From: Actinomadura terrae
Lineage (GTDB): Bacteria > Actinomycetota > Actinomycetes > Streptosporangiales > Streptosporangiaceae
NCBI RefSeq assembly: GCF_022751215.1
Contig: NZ_JAICDG010000005.1
Span: 186,001 to 250,000, forward strand
Length of the DNA: 64,000 nt
Reading direction: 5' to 3'
In this document: in pieces, positions 42,912-52,469 of the stretch
How the letters are laid out: every line of letters starts with the position of its first letter
How positions within the stretch are numbered: the stretch's first letter is position 1
Translations under genes and position numbers: made by a program
Notes under the pieces: model-generated
What the model saw: the letters and a program-made list of their open reading frames with translations, nothing else
Databases searched by the model: none
Told to the model about the DNA's origin: nothing

Positions 42912-44768
42912 GTGCAGCATAGTGACGGGGATGCGAAGCAGGATCCAAGTCCGAATTGGCGGGACGCCACCATCACCGACCTGTTCGACGAGCAGGTGCG
43001 CCGCAGGCCGGACGCGGTCGCCCTGCGCTTCGACGGGCAGGACTTGACCTACCTGGAACTCGACCGCCGCGCCGAGCTGCTCGCTCGTCACCTGCGCGAC
43101 CTTGGCGTCCGCACGGAAGCCGCGGTCGGGGTGTTCTTCGAGCGATCGTTCGAAATGGTGATCGCCCTGGTCGGCATCCTCAAGGCCGGCGGCGCCTACG
43201 TACCGCTGCACCAGAACGAGCCTCCCGACCGGTTCCGCTACATGCTGGAGCAGGCCGGCTGCCGTGTCGTCCTGACCCACGATGCCCTGGTCGATCGGAT
43301 TCCCGACGTCGACGCGACGGTGGTTAATCTCGATCACGAACCGATGACTTCGCCCGGTGCCGAATTGGTCGAGGGTCCCATTAATCCGGACAACCTCGCC
43401 TATATCTGCTACACATCCGGGTCCACCGGCAAGCCCAAGGGTGTGGCCGTGCGGCATCGGGGAGTCGTGCGCCTGGTCCAGGACGGCGACTACGCCTCGC
43501 TGACCGAGAACGAGACATTCCTACAACTGTGCTCCTTGCGGTTCGACCCTTCGGCCTTCGAGATCTGGGGCGCCCTGCTCAACGGGGCCCGCTTGGTCAT
43601 CTACCGTCCTGGCACACCGGCGCTGCACGAGCTGGCGGATTGCCTCGAAGAGGAGCGGGTCACCACCCTGTGGATGACCACCGGCCTGCTCCACCGAATG
43701 GTGGACGGCCATCTGGACCGGCTGGGCGGACTGCGGCAGTTCCTCGGTGGGGGCGAGGCTTTGTCACCCGTCCTCATCAACCGGCTCCATCGCACCTACC
43801 CGGATCTGCTGGTGGTCAACGGGTACGGCCCCACCGAGGACACCTGCTTCACCTCGTGCCACGTGGTGTCGAAGGAGGTCGGCGACACCGTCCCGATTGG
43901 ACGAGCGGTCACCGATACCCGCCTCTACGTCCTGGACGAAGAACTGCGACCGGTGCCCGATGGCGAGTGGGGCCTGCTCTACACCAGTGGGAGCGGACTG
44001 GCTCGCGGTTACGTGGGGCGCCCGGCGCTGACCGCCGAGCGGTTCGTGGCCGACCCGTTCGTGCCCGGTGAGCGGATGTACGCCATCGGCGATCTCGTCC
44101 GGCGTGTCGAGGGAGGTGTGCTCGAGTTCCGCGGCAGGCTCGATGACCAGGTCAAGGTGGACGGGTACCGCATCGAGCTCGGGGAGATCCAGGCCGTCCT
44201 GGCCGGGCAGCCCGAGGTGAACGAGGCGGTCGTGGTCGCGCGGGAGGGCCTCACTCCCGGCCGCAAGATCCTGGTCGCTTTCGTGGTGCCGGTCAGCGGG
44301 ACGGAGCGGCTCGTGCCGAAGCTGCGCGTCGCGCTGCACCACAAGCTGCCGAGATACATGCACCCGGCGGCGATCATTGAGATGGACGCGCTTCCCGAGA
44401 CCCTCGGAAACAAGATCGACCGGAAGTCCCTGCCGGAACTCGTGCAGCTTCCCCGAGACGTGGAAGCGAGTTTCGAGGCGCCGCGCACGCCCCTGGAAGC
44501 GCTGCTGACCGACCTGCTGACGGACGTGCTCGCGGTGCAGGACATCGGCGTCCACGACGACTTCTTCGAACTCGGCGGCAACTCGCTGGTCGCCATGGAT
44601 CTGCTCGCCCACGTCCGCGAGGTGTTCAACGCGGACGTGCCCGCCGAGGAGTTCTTCCTCAGCGCGACGGTCGCCGGGCTGGCCGAACTGGTCGACAAGC
44701 ACGCACCGCAGGCGGATGCCGAAGCGCCACGGACGTGGCTGGCGGCCCCAGAGAACTCCGGTACCTGA
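42912..44768 (+). CDS. Free-standing NRPS adenylation-PCP didomain
   Basis: 618 residues: A domain (about 20-525), PCP (about 535-605). A3 is YTSGSTGKPKG, A5 NGYGPTE, A7 YAIGDLV, A8 GRLDDQVKVDGYRIELGEIQ and A10 NKIDRKSLP with catalytic Lys, so the domain is active. The PCP carries the phosphopantetheine Ser in FFELGGNSLVAMD. My alignment to GrsA gives pocket residues D-P-F-W-L-G-G-C-F(-K), close to the known Val code DAFWIGGTFK, so a Val-like aliphatic amino acid is predicted. There is no condensation domain, so the aminoacyl group must be modified on the PCP and then passed on. The GTG start has AAGGGG about 11 bases upstream. Confidence 0.93.
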   Translation: MQHSDGDAKQDPSPNWRDATITDLFDEQVRRRPDAVALRFDGQDLTYLELDRRAELLARHLRDLGVRTEAAVGVFFERSFEMVIALVGILKAGGAYVPLHQNEPPDRFRYMLEQAGCRVVLTHDALVDRIPDVDATVVNLDHEPMTSPGAELVEGPINPDNLAYICYTSGSTGKPKGVAVRHRGVVRLVQDGDYASLTENETFLQLCSLRFDPSAFEIWGALLNGARLVIYRPGTPALHELADCLEEERVTTLWMTTGLLHRMVDGHLDRLGGLRQFLGGGEALSPVLINRLHRTYPDLLVVNGYGPTEDTCFTSCHVVSKEVGDTVPIGRAVTDTRLYVLDEELRPVPDGEWGLLYTSGSGLARGYVGRPALTAERFVADPFVPGERMYAIGDLVRRVEGGVLEFRGRLDDQVKVDGYRIELGEIQAVLAGQPEVNEAVVVAREGLTPGRKILVAFVVPVSGTERLVPKLRVALHHKLPRYMHPAAIIEMDALPETLGNKIDRKSLPELVQLPRDVEASFEAPRTPLEALLTDLLTDVLAVQDIGVHDDFFELGGNSLVAMDLLAHVREVFNADVPAEEFFLSATVAGLAELVDKHAPQADAEAPRTWLAAPENSGT

Positions 44769-44969
44769 TCAGGGCGGCCGCAGGTTCGCGGGACCGCGCT
44801 TTTCCACAGGCCGGTTCGACTCCAAGAGAGGTGAAACTCTTCGGGGTGTCGGCTTCTTGTCGTGCCAGATGACCAAACCTCTCAACGTAAACCGCGACGT
44901 TAGAGTCCACGGCGGGAAGTGCCGCCCCGATGCGCCATTCCTGAGTCGGATGATTGGAGTCGATCGACC

Positions 44970-47900
44970 ATGTCCCCCGCTCCTGAGGCTCGGCAGTCCC
45001 TCGTGCAGCTCGGATACGGAGATGACCTCTACGCCCAGCGCACCATTCCCGAACTGTTCGCCCTCGTCGTCGGCTCCCAACCTGACGCTCCGGCGCTCAT
45101 AGGCCCCGAGGGCCAGTTGACTTTTGCCGAGCTCGACCGCATTTCAGGGCGTATTTCCGCCGGTTTGGTGGAGCGCGGCATCGGACCCGACAGTCTCGTC
45201 GCGATCAAAGTGCGCAACCCTGTGCACAGCATCATTGCCATGATCGCCGTGACGCGGGCCGGAGGGGGCTACCTCGCGATCGACCACACCTACCCGCCGG
45301 ACCGCCTCAAGTTCATTCTTGACAGCTCGGCGCCCCAACTCCTCCTCGGCGATGACGCCGCCCTGGGCGTGGAACTGGCCAACCCCTTGCCTGTGCTCAC
45401 GTTCTCACCAGATGTGGAGGGTGCTGAACGCAAAGTCGATCGCACAGCGCTGCCCACTGAAGCCCTGAATCTCTCGCCGGACAACTTGGCGTATGTCGTC
45501 TACACGTCCGGGTCGAGCGGAGTTCCCAAGGGCGTAGCCGTATCGCATGCGGGGATCGAAACGCTGGTACGGGAACAGGCCGCCCGCTTCGGTCTCGGTG
45601 CGGATGCCCGTGTGCTGCAATTCGCCTCGCTGAGCTTCGATGCCTCGGTCTCCGAAGTCTGGTCGACCCTGCTGTCCGGAGCCGCGCTTGTCTGCTCCAA
45701 CGGCGAGCGCGTCCTCCCCGGCGACGAACTCGTCCGCATGGTCGAGCAGTTCGCCGTCACACACGTCACCCTGCCCCCTTCGGCGCTGCTGACGATGGTG
45801 CCCGAGGACCTGCCCGGCACGACGATCGTCGTGGCGGGCGAGGAATGCCCAGCCCACTTGGCCGCGCAGTGGGGCCCAGGCCGTCGTTTCATCAACGCCT
45901 ACGGCCCTACCGAGACAACGGTATGCGCCACGATGAGCGACCCGCTCGATTCAGCGGAGGTGCCGATCGGTCGTCCATTGGTGGGGCGGCGTGTGTATGT
46001 GCTGGATGCGACGTTGCGGTCGGTGCCGGAGGGTGTGGTCGGGGAGCTGTACGTCTCCGGTGTAGGGGTGGCGCGGGGTTATGTGGGGCGTGCGGCGCTC
46101 ACCGCGGAACGGTTTGTGGCCGATCCGTTCGCCGGGGGCGGAGCGCGGATGTATCGCACCGGTGATCTGGTGCGATGGGGCGCCGCCGGGGAACTGGAGT
46201 TCGTCGGCCGTGCGGACTCCCAGGTGAAGATCCGCGGTTTCCGGGTGGAGCCCGGTGAGGTCGAGGCGGCGCTGCGCGGTGTGGAAGGTGTGGCCCAGGC
46301 CGTGGTGGTGGCCAGCGGTGAGGTGGCGGCTCGGCGGCTGCTGGGATACGTCACGGCCGAGCCCGGTGCCGTTGTCAACGGCGACGCCGTGCGGCGGTCG
46401 TTGTCGGAGGTGCTGCCGGAGTATCTGGTCCCGGCGGTGATAACGGTGCTCGACCGCTTCCCGTTGACCTCCAACGGGAAGGTCGATCGCGAGGCTCTCC
46501 CAGCCCCGGACGGAGCCGTGGAAACGGGACGGCGTCCCCGGACGCGCAACGAGCGGGTGCTGTGCGAGGGGTTCGCCGACGCGCTCGGCCTGGAGTCGGT
46601 GGGAATCGACGCCGACTTCTTCGCTCTCGGCGGGGACAGCATCCTGTCCATCAACCTGATCTCGTTCGTGCGACAGGCCGGCCTCGAGATCAAGCCGCGA
46701 GACATCTTCCGGCACCGGACGGTTGTTCGCTTGGCCGCAGTCGCCCGTCCTGTGAAGGCCACGACGACAGACGCGGGAGCGGACAACATCGGTGCTGTTC
46801 CACGGACACCGATCATGAATTGGCTCGCAGAACGCACCAACGACTTGCGAGAGTTCTATCAATCCATTGTGGTTCAGGTCCCCTCCGGAGTATCCCGGAC
46901 GACTCTCACCGGCGTGCTACAAGCCGTGATAGACCACCATGACGCTCTGCGGCTCCAGGTCGTCCGAAACGGCACGGACGAGACCTGGAGCCTGCTAGTC
47001 CAAGAACCAGGCAATATCGAGGCCGTAGGTTGCCTCGTTCATATCGATACAGGGCACCAAACGTCGCGCGCCCAGTCCGCCACCTTTGATTCGGCCTTCT
47101 CCGCGGCGCGTGCCCGCCTCGAGCCCGAGGCCGGGGTCATGCTGCAAGCGGTATGGTTCGACCGCGGGCGACAGCCCGGCAGGCTCCTGCTGGTCATACA
47201 CCACCTGGCGATCGACGGCGTGTCCTGGCGAATCCTGTTGCAGGATTTTCAAGCAGCGCACAAAGCCATCGATGCCGGCCAGAAAGCCGAGTTGCCGACG
47301 GTCGGCACATCACTGCGCCAATGGGCTCGCCAGCTGCAAGATGAGGCAGGCGACCAGGAAAGAGCAGCTGAAGCGGACTACTGGCAGGCGCTCACGGCGG
47401 CGCCCCAACCCAAGATCGGCCGGCGGCCCCTGGACCCCGCGGTCGACCTCGCCGCCACAGCCGAAACCCTCACCACGGAGGAAACCGCAGCGGTCAGCGC
47501 GGCCGTACTCGGCGAGGCGCCGAACTTCATCCACGGGCATATCAACGATGTCCTGCTCGCGGGTCTGACACTCGCGGCCGGCCGCTGGCTCGCCCAACGC
47601 GGTACACACGGTTCCCTTCTGGTGGACGTCGAGGGGCACGGCCGAGAGGACATCTTCCCGGATACGGACCTCTCCCGCACCGTGGGATGGTTTACGACGC
47701 TCTATCCCGTCCTGCTCGATACGGCGCTCGTCGAGGATGATTCCGCGACGACCAGCGGGGCGAGCGTGGCCGGCGCATTGAAGCGGATGAAAGAGCAGCT
47801 CCGCGAGATCCCGGACCACGGTATCGGCTACAGCATCCTGCGATATCTCCCCGGGCCGGGCCAGGAATCTCTGCTCTCGGGTGCACAACCCCAGCTGGCC

Positions 47901-50900
47901 TTCAACTACCTCGGGCGATTCCCCGAACCGGCGGATGTCGACTGGCAGCCGGCCGGCGAGGCGAACGGCATGCTCAAGGGAGACTTCGGACCGCACCAGC
48001 CTCTGGCCCACCCACTGGAGATCAGTTGCGTGACCCTGGACTCCGCCGACGGTCCGCGACTCATCACCACGTGGACGTGGCCCTCCGCGCTGCTCAGCCA
48101 AGACGAGGTGGCGGAATTCGCCGCACACTGGTCGCAGGCGTTGGCGGACATCGCGCGCTACGTCTCCGAACCGGCTGCCAGTAAGCACACGCCCTCAGAT
48201 TTCCCACTGGTGAACCTCACCCAAGAAGAGGTCGACCTCATTGAGTCGCGCTTCCCGGCGGTAGAGAACGTCCTTCCGCTCACTCCTCTCCAGGCTGGGC
48301 TCCTGTTCCACTCCCTGTACGACGAGCGCGGCGAGGACGTCTACACCGTGCAACTCGGTGTCCGTCTTCGAGGTGACCTCGACCCTGAGCGGATGCGAAC
48401 CGCGGTTCGGGCACTGACGGTGCGGCACCCTACGCTCCGGGCCCGGTTCGTCCGAGACGGGCTTCGCGAACCGGCACAGGTGATTGCCGCGGCGGGACCG
48501 GTGCCATGGCAGGATCGAGACCTCCGGTCGGTGCCCGCGTCCGACCGAGAGGCCGAATACGCCGCTCTCAGCGTCGCCGAGCGAAGCCACCGCTTCCGGC
48601 TTGACACGGACCTGCTGTTGCGCGTCGTCCTGGCCCGCACCGGCGATGACGAACATCGGCTGCTCCTCACCAGCCACCATCTGACCTTCGACGGCTGGTC
48701 CTCCCAGCTGATGGTCCGTGACCTCCTGGCACTCTACGAAGCGGGCGAACGGGAACGCGCTCTGCCGACGGCAAGGCCATACGAAGATTACCTGGAATGG
48801 TTGGACGAACAGGACCACGCGGCCGCCGGCGACGAATGGCGCCAGGCGTTGGCCGAGCTACCAGGCCCGACCTTGGTAGCCGGCAGAGTCCATCCCGGCG
48901 AAAAGGCCACCAAACGTCTGGAAACAACGCTCGCGGAAGCCGAGACGGCCACGCTCGTCCAAACAGCCAGATCGGCGGGCCTGACGCTCAACTCGGTCTT
49001 CCAAGGCGCCTGGGCCATGGTCCTCAGCCATCTCACCGGTGTGCACGATGTCGTCTTCGGAACCACGGTGGCCGGCAGGCCCGCCGAGCTGCCTGGCATC
49101 GAGGAGACGGTCGGTGTCTTCATCAACACGTTGCCGGTGCGAGTCAACGTCCATCCGGCCCGCCGCGCCGACGAAGTGTTCGCGAGCGCGCAGGATGAAC
49201 AAGCACGCCTCATGGAGTTCCCTTACGTCAGCTTGAGCCGGCTTCAGGAGCTGTCCGGCCATCGGACATTGTTCGACACGATCCTCGTGTACGAGAGCTA
49301 TCCCACGGGGCGACACGACGACAGCGCCAACGGATCCCCGTCGCTCAACCTCATTGATATCGAGGGGTATGACGCAACGGATCATCCGTTGGCCCTGACG
49401 GTGCTCCCAGGAGCCCACATCGGATTGCAGCTGACCTATCGCCATGGGGCGATCGCCGACGATTTGGCGCAGCAGATACTGCCCCTTCTTCGGCATGTAC
49501 TCACCCAAGTCGCCAGCAGGATCTCTGAACCAGTAGCCCGCATGGCCTTGCCGGCACTGGGGCAGGCAACGAGCCTGCTAACGCTTGGCACGGGAACCCC
49601 GCCTCAGACACCGCAGAAGGCCACCGACGTTGCGGAGGCGATCAGGCTGATCGCCGAGCGCGAGCCGAACACCGTCGCCGTGCGATATGCCGGCACCGCG
49701 CTTACCTACGCTGAGCTCAACACCTCGGCCGACGCTCTGGCGAAGCACCCGGCCTTCGCCCGGCTACAGAGCGAGAGTCCTGTCCTGGTATTGCAGGAAC
49801 GCTCGCCGCAGCACGTCATATCCCTCCTCGCCGTGGTCAAGTCGGGTGGCGCCTACCTGTCCCTGCCGCCCGACACGCCCTCGGAGCGCCTTCGCCTCGT
49901 TCTTGAGGAGTTCGCGCCAAGGTTGATCCTGACCGACAGCGCCTCAGCGCGCCAGGACGTCTTTCAACCTTTCACGGATCGCGGCGCTACGACCGTCGTC
50001 GTTGTGGATAAAAACGAGGTGCCCATATCCGACGGCAGCTCCACCGGAAACCTGACGATCCATCCGGAGCAACTGCTAGGTATCAGCTACCCGTCTGATT
50101 CCCCGGAAATCGCCAAGCCGGTCGGCATCACACACGCCGACCTGCTTCAACTGGCAGCAGACCCGAGTTGGATCGACCACAAGCCCACTGCGCTCATGTA
50201 CTCGCCACATGCATGGAACTCGCTGGCGTACGAGATGTGGGTTCCGCTGCTCCAGGCGGGCGAAGTCGTACTGGCGCCGAACGGCGATGTCGACCTGCTC
50301 CAGCTCGCCCAACTGGTAAGGCAGAACGGTGTGACACGCCTGTTGGTTGCGGCTGGCATGTTCGACCTGCTCTCTCGCGAGCGTCCGCAGGACTTCGCCA
50401 CTCTCGTCGAACTGTGGACCGGAAGAGACGTGGTATCGCCGGATGCCGCACGGAGCTTCCTGGCCGCGGCGCCCGAGGTTGCCCTCGTCAATGCCTACGG
50501 GCTCGGCGAGGCCATGGCGTTCACCACCCATCACCGGATCTCGGTGAATGATCCTGGGTCCTCGGTGCCTATTGGTCGTCCGTTGGCGGGTCGACGGGTG
50601 TATGTGCTGGATGCGGCGTTGCGGTTGGTGCCCGAGGGTGTGGTCGGGGAGCTGTATGTCTCCGGTGTGGGAGTGGCGCGCGGTTACTTGGGGCGTGCGG
50701 CGCTCACCGCGGAACGGTTTGTGGCCGATCCCTTCGCCGGGGGCGGAGCGCGGATGTATCGCACCGGTGATCTGGCGCGGTGGAGCGCCGCCGGAGAGCT
50801 GGAGTTCGTCGGCCGCGCCGATGCCCAGATCAAGATCCGCGGCTTCCGGGTGGAGCCCGGTGAGGTCGAGGCGGCGCTGCGCGGTGTGGAAGGTGTGGCC

Positions 50901-52202
50901 CAAGCCGTGATGGCCGCCACCGGTGAAGTGGGAGCACAGCGACTGCTGGGATACGTCACCGCCGAGCCCGGTGCCGTTGTCAACGGCGACGCCGTGCGGC
51001 GGTCGTTGGCGGAGGCCCTACCGGAGTACCTGGTCCCGGCGGTGATAACGGTCCTCGACCACTTCCCCTTGACCTCCAACGGGGAGGTCGATCGCGAGGC
51101 TCTCCCAGCCCCCGACGGAGCCGTGGAAACGGGACGGCGTCCCCGGACGCGCAACGAGCAGGTGCTGTCCGAGGGGTTCGCCGACGCACTTGGCCTGGAC
51201 TCCGTAGAAATCGACGCCGACTTCTTCGACCTAGGGGGAAACTCCTTCTCTGCCATGCAGCTTACGGAGTACCTGCACCGGGTGCTCAAGATCGAAGTGG
51301 GTATCCGCGACATCTTCGAGGCTCCGACAGTGGGGCAGCTCGCCGCCCGGCTGACCGAGACCAACGAGCAGGATCGCAACAGCGCGTTCGCCGGTACTTT
51401 GCCGTTGCGGCACGCCGATCAGGGACCAGCCGTGTTCTGTGTCCACCCTGTAGCGGGCTTGAGCTGGAGCTACGCCGGCTTGCTGCCGCATCTGCCGTCT
51501 GGGCTGGCGGTGTACGGCCTACAGTCCCGGGGCCTCGACGACGAGACGGTCGTATTGCCGGCCGACGTGGACGAGATGGTGGCCGACTACCTTGAACAGA
51601 TTCGCCGCACACGACCTCAGGGGCCCTTCGTTCTGCTCGGCTGGTCGTTCGGCGGCAATGTGGCTCAGATCCTTGCCGCGCGTCTCCAGGAACAGCAAGA
51701 GCAGGTGATGTTGGTCCTCGTAGACGCGGACCCGGCCGTGAGCGACCACGGCATAGACCCCACCGAAGAATGGGCGGCGCAGGCCTTGCTGCGACTGGCC
51801 GGACACGATTGTGCCGCTCAGGCCTGCGCTCTCAATGATCCGTCCGCCCACGTCGCGACCGTACTCGCGGAACCGCACAGCAGACTCTCGGCCATCCCCG
51901 CCTCCCGTATACCCCGAGTTCTACGAATCATCGCCAACAACATGAGGCTGGCTTCTTCGCTGCGGCAAAGCCGTTTCCACGGCGACAGTGTGCTGTTCAT
52001 CGCCACCAAGTCTGACTCCGATCCGGAGGCCGTAGCCCGATCGTGGCAGCGGCACTTGAGCGTCACGCCCCAAGTTCACCTTATCGACGCCACACACGAC
52101 GATATGACCGAGCCGGAGGCCCTCGTCGTCATGGGCAGAGCTCTGACGCCGGCTATCGATCGATTCACCGCAATGGTCAAACCCCGAGGGAGTCAACAGT
52201 GA
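44970..52202 (+). CDS. Two-module NRPS A-PCP-E-C-A*-PCP-TE with inactive second A domain
   Basis: 2,410 residues. A1 (about 25-535) is active (YTSGSSGVPKG, NGKVDRE); its pocket reads D-A-S-T-V-A-A-V-C-K, a code known for Tyr/beta-hydroxy-Tyr. PCP1 has LGGDSIL (about 550). The E domain (about 605-1060) has HHLAIDGVSW and EGHGRE. C (about 1095-1540) has SHHLTFDGW, so it is active and D-L type. A2 (about 1555-2060) is degenerate: A3 reads YPSDSPEIAKPVG, the amino-anchoring Asp is Asn (HAWNSLAYEMW), A5 reads NAYGLGE and A10 NGEVDR lacks the Lys. PCP2 (LGGNSFSAM, about 2085) and a type I TE (GWSFGG, about 2223) follow. Expected product: a dipeptide starting with D-Tyr whose second residue is loaded in trans. 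Confidence 0.93.
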   Translation: MSPAPEARQSLVQLGYGDDLYAQRTIPELFALVVGSQPDAPALIGPEGQLTFAELDRISGRISAGLVERGIGPDSLVAIKVRNPVHSIIAMIAVTRAGGGYLAIDHTYPPDRLKFILDSSAPQLLLGDDAALGVELANPLPVLTFSPDVEGAERKVDRTALPTEALNLSPDNLAYVVYTSGSSGVPKGVAVSHAGIETLVREQAARFGLGADARVLQFASLSFDASVSEVWSTLLSGAALVCSNGERVLPGDELVRMVEQFAVTHVTLPPSALLTMVPEDLPGTTIVVAGEECPAHLAAQWGPGRRFINAYGPTETTVCATMSDPLDSAEVPIGRPLVGRRVYVLDATLRSVPEGVVGELYVSGVGVARGYVGRAALTAERFVADPFAGGGARMYRTGDLVRWGAAGELEFVGRADSQVKIRGFRVEPGEVEAALRGVEGVAQAVVVASGEVAARRLLGYVTAEPGAVVNGDAVRRSLSEVLPEYLVPAVITVLDRFPLTSNGKVDREALPAPDGAVETGRRPRTRNERVLCEGFADALGLESVGIDADFFALGGDSILSINLISFVRQAGLEIKPRDIFRHRTVVRLAAVARPVKATTTDAGADNIGAVPRTPIMNWLAERTNDLREFYQSIVVQVPSGVSRTTLTGVLQAVIDHHDALRLQVVRNGTDETWSLLVQEPGNIEAVGCLVHIDTGHQTSRAQSATFDSAFSAARARLEPEAGVMLQAVWFDRGRQPGRLLLVIHHLAIDGVSWRILLQDFQAAHKAIDAGQKAELPTVGTSLRQWARQLQDEAGDQERAAEADYWQALTAAPQPKIGRRPLDPAVDLAATAETLTTEETAAVSAAVLGEAPNFIHGHINDVLLAGLTLAAGRWLAQRGTHGSLLVDVEGHGREDIFPDTDLSRTVGWFTTLYPVLLDTALVEDDSATTSGASVAGALKRMKEQLREIPDHGIGYSILRYLPGPGQESLLSGAQPQLAFNYLGRFPEPADVDWQPAGEANGMLKGDFGPHQPLAHPLEISCVTLDSADGPRLITTWTWPSALLSQDEVAEFAAHWSQALADIARYVSEPAASKHTPSDFPLVNLTQEEVDLIESRFPAVENVLPLTPLQAGLLFHSLYDERGEDVYTVQLGVRLRGDLDPERMRTAVRALTVRHPTLRARFVRDGLREPAQVIAAAGPVPWQDRDLRSVPASDREAEYAALSVAERSHRFRLDTDLLLRVVLARTGDDEHRLLLTSHHLTFDGWSSQLMVRDLLALYEAGERERALPTARPYEDYLEWLDEQDHAAAGDEWRQALAELPGPTLVAGRVHPGEKATKRLETTLAEAETATLVQTARSAGLTLNSVFQGAWAMVLSHLTGVHDVVFGTTVAGRPAELPGIEETVGVFINTLPVRVNVHPARRADEVFASAQDEQARLMEFPYVSLSRLQELSGHRTLFDTILVYESYPTGRHDDSANGSPSLNLIDIEGYDATDHPLALTVLPGAHIGLQLTYRHGAIADDLAQQILPLLRHVLTQVASRISEPVARMALPALGQATSLLTLGTGTPPQTPQKATDVAEAIRLIAEREPNTVAVRYAGTALTYAELNTSADALAKHPAFARLQSESPVLVLQERSPQHVISLLAVVKSGGAYLSLPPDTPSERLRLVLEEFAPRLILTDSASARQDVFQPFTDRGATTVVVVDKNEVPISDGSSTGNLTIHPEQLLGISYPSDSPEIAKPVGITHADLLQLAADPSWIDHKPTALMYSPHAWNSLAYEMWVPLLQAGEVVLAPNGDVDLLQLAQLVRQNGVTRLLVAAGMFDLLSRERPQDFATLVELWTGRDVVSPDAARSFLAAAPEVALVNAYGLGEAMAFTTHHRISVNDPGSSVPIGRPLAGRRVYVLDAALRLVPEGVVGELYVSGVGVARGYLGRAALTAERFVADPFAGGGARMYRTGDLARWSAAGELEFVGRADAQIKIRGFRVEPGEVEAALRGVEGVAQAVMAATGEVGAQRLLGYVTAEPGAVVNGDAVRRSLAEALPEYLVPAVITVLDHFPLTSNGEVDREALPAPDGAVETGRRPRTRNEQVLSEGFADALGLDSVEIDADFFDLGGNSFSAMQLTEYLHRVLKIEVGIRDIFEAPTVGQLAARLTETNEQDRNSAFAGTLPLRHADQGPAVFCVHPVAGLSWSYAGLLPHLPSGLAVYGLQSRGLDDETVVLPADVDEMVADYLEQIRRTRPQGPFVLLGWSFGGNVAQILAARLQEQQEQVMLVLVDADPAVSDHGIDPTEEWAAQALLRLAGHDCAAQACALNDPSAHVATVLAEPHSRLSAIPASRIPRVLRIIANNMRLASSLRQSRFHGDSVLFIATKSDSDPEAVARSWQRHLSVTPQVHLIDATHDDMTEPEALVVMGRALTPAIDRFTAMVKPRGSQQ
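45960..46634 (+). repeat. NRPS internal repeat, copy 1 (A1 C-terminal half)
   Basis: Nearly identical at DNA level to 50565-51239, in the same reading frame (offset 4,605 bases). It covers A5/A6 to the start of PCP1. Sequence outside this segment is much more divergent between the two A domains. Confidence 0.85.
50565..51239 (+). repeat. NRPS internal repeat, copy 2 (A2 C-terminal half)
   Basis: Partner of the copy at 45960-46634. It includes the A10 motif where AAG (Lys) of copy 1 is GAG (Glu) here, a single-base difference that removes the catalytic Lys. Confidence 0.85.
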
Positions 52203-52423
52203 TCAACCCGTTCGAGGACGAAAGCGCGAGCTATCTGGTTCTCGTCAACGACGAGGGGCAGCACTCGCTGTGGCCTGAATTCGCGGAGATCCCGGAAGGT
52301 TGGACGGCCGTCTGCGGGCCGGACACCCGTGAAGTCTGTGTCACTTACGTCGAAACCCACTGGACCGATCTTCGCCCCCGAAGCCTGGTGCGCCAGATGC
52401 AGGAAAGGTCCGTGCGCAACTGA
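52199..52423 (+). CDS. MbtH-like protein
   Basis: 74-residue chaperone of NRPS adenylation domains. The family signature is complete: NDEGQHSLWPEF, IPEGWTAV and THWTDLRPRSL. The GTG start overlaps the NRPS stop by 4 bases (GTGA). It presumably binds A1 and the free-standing A domain. Confidence 0.95.
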   Translation: MINPFEDESASYLVLVNDEGQHSLWPEFAEIPEGWTAVCGPDTREVCVTYVETHWTDLRPRSLVRQMQERSVRN

Positions 52424-52469
52424 AGCGACGGGGCCTGACTCCTGGACTGTAGTTCGCGAGGAGCCACTG

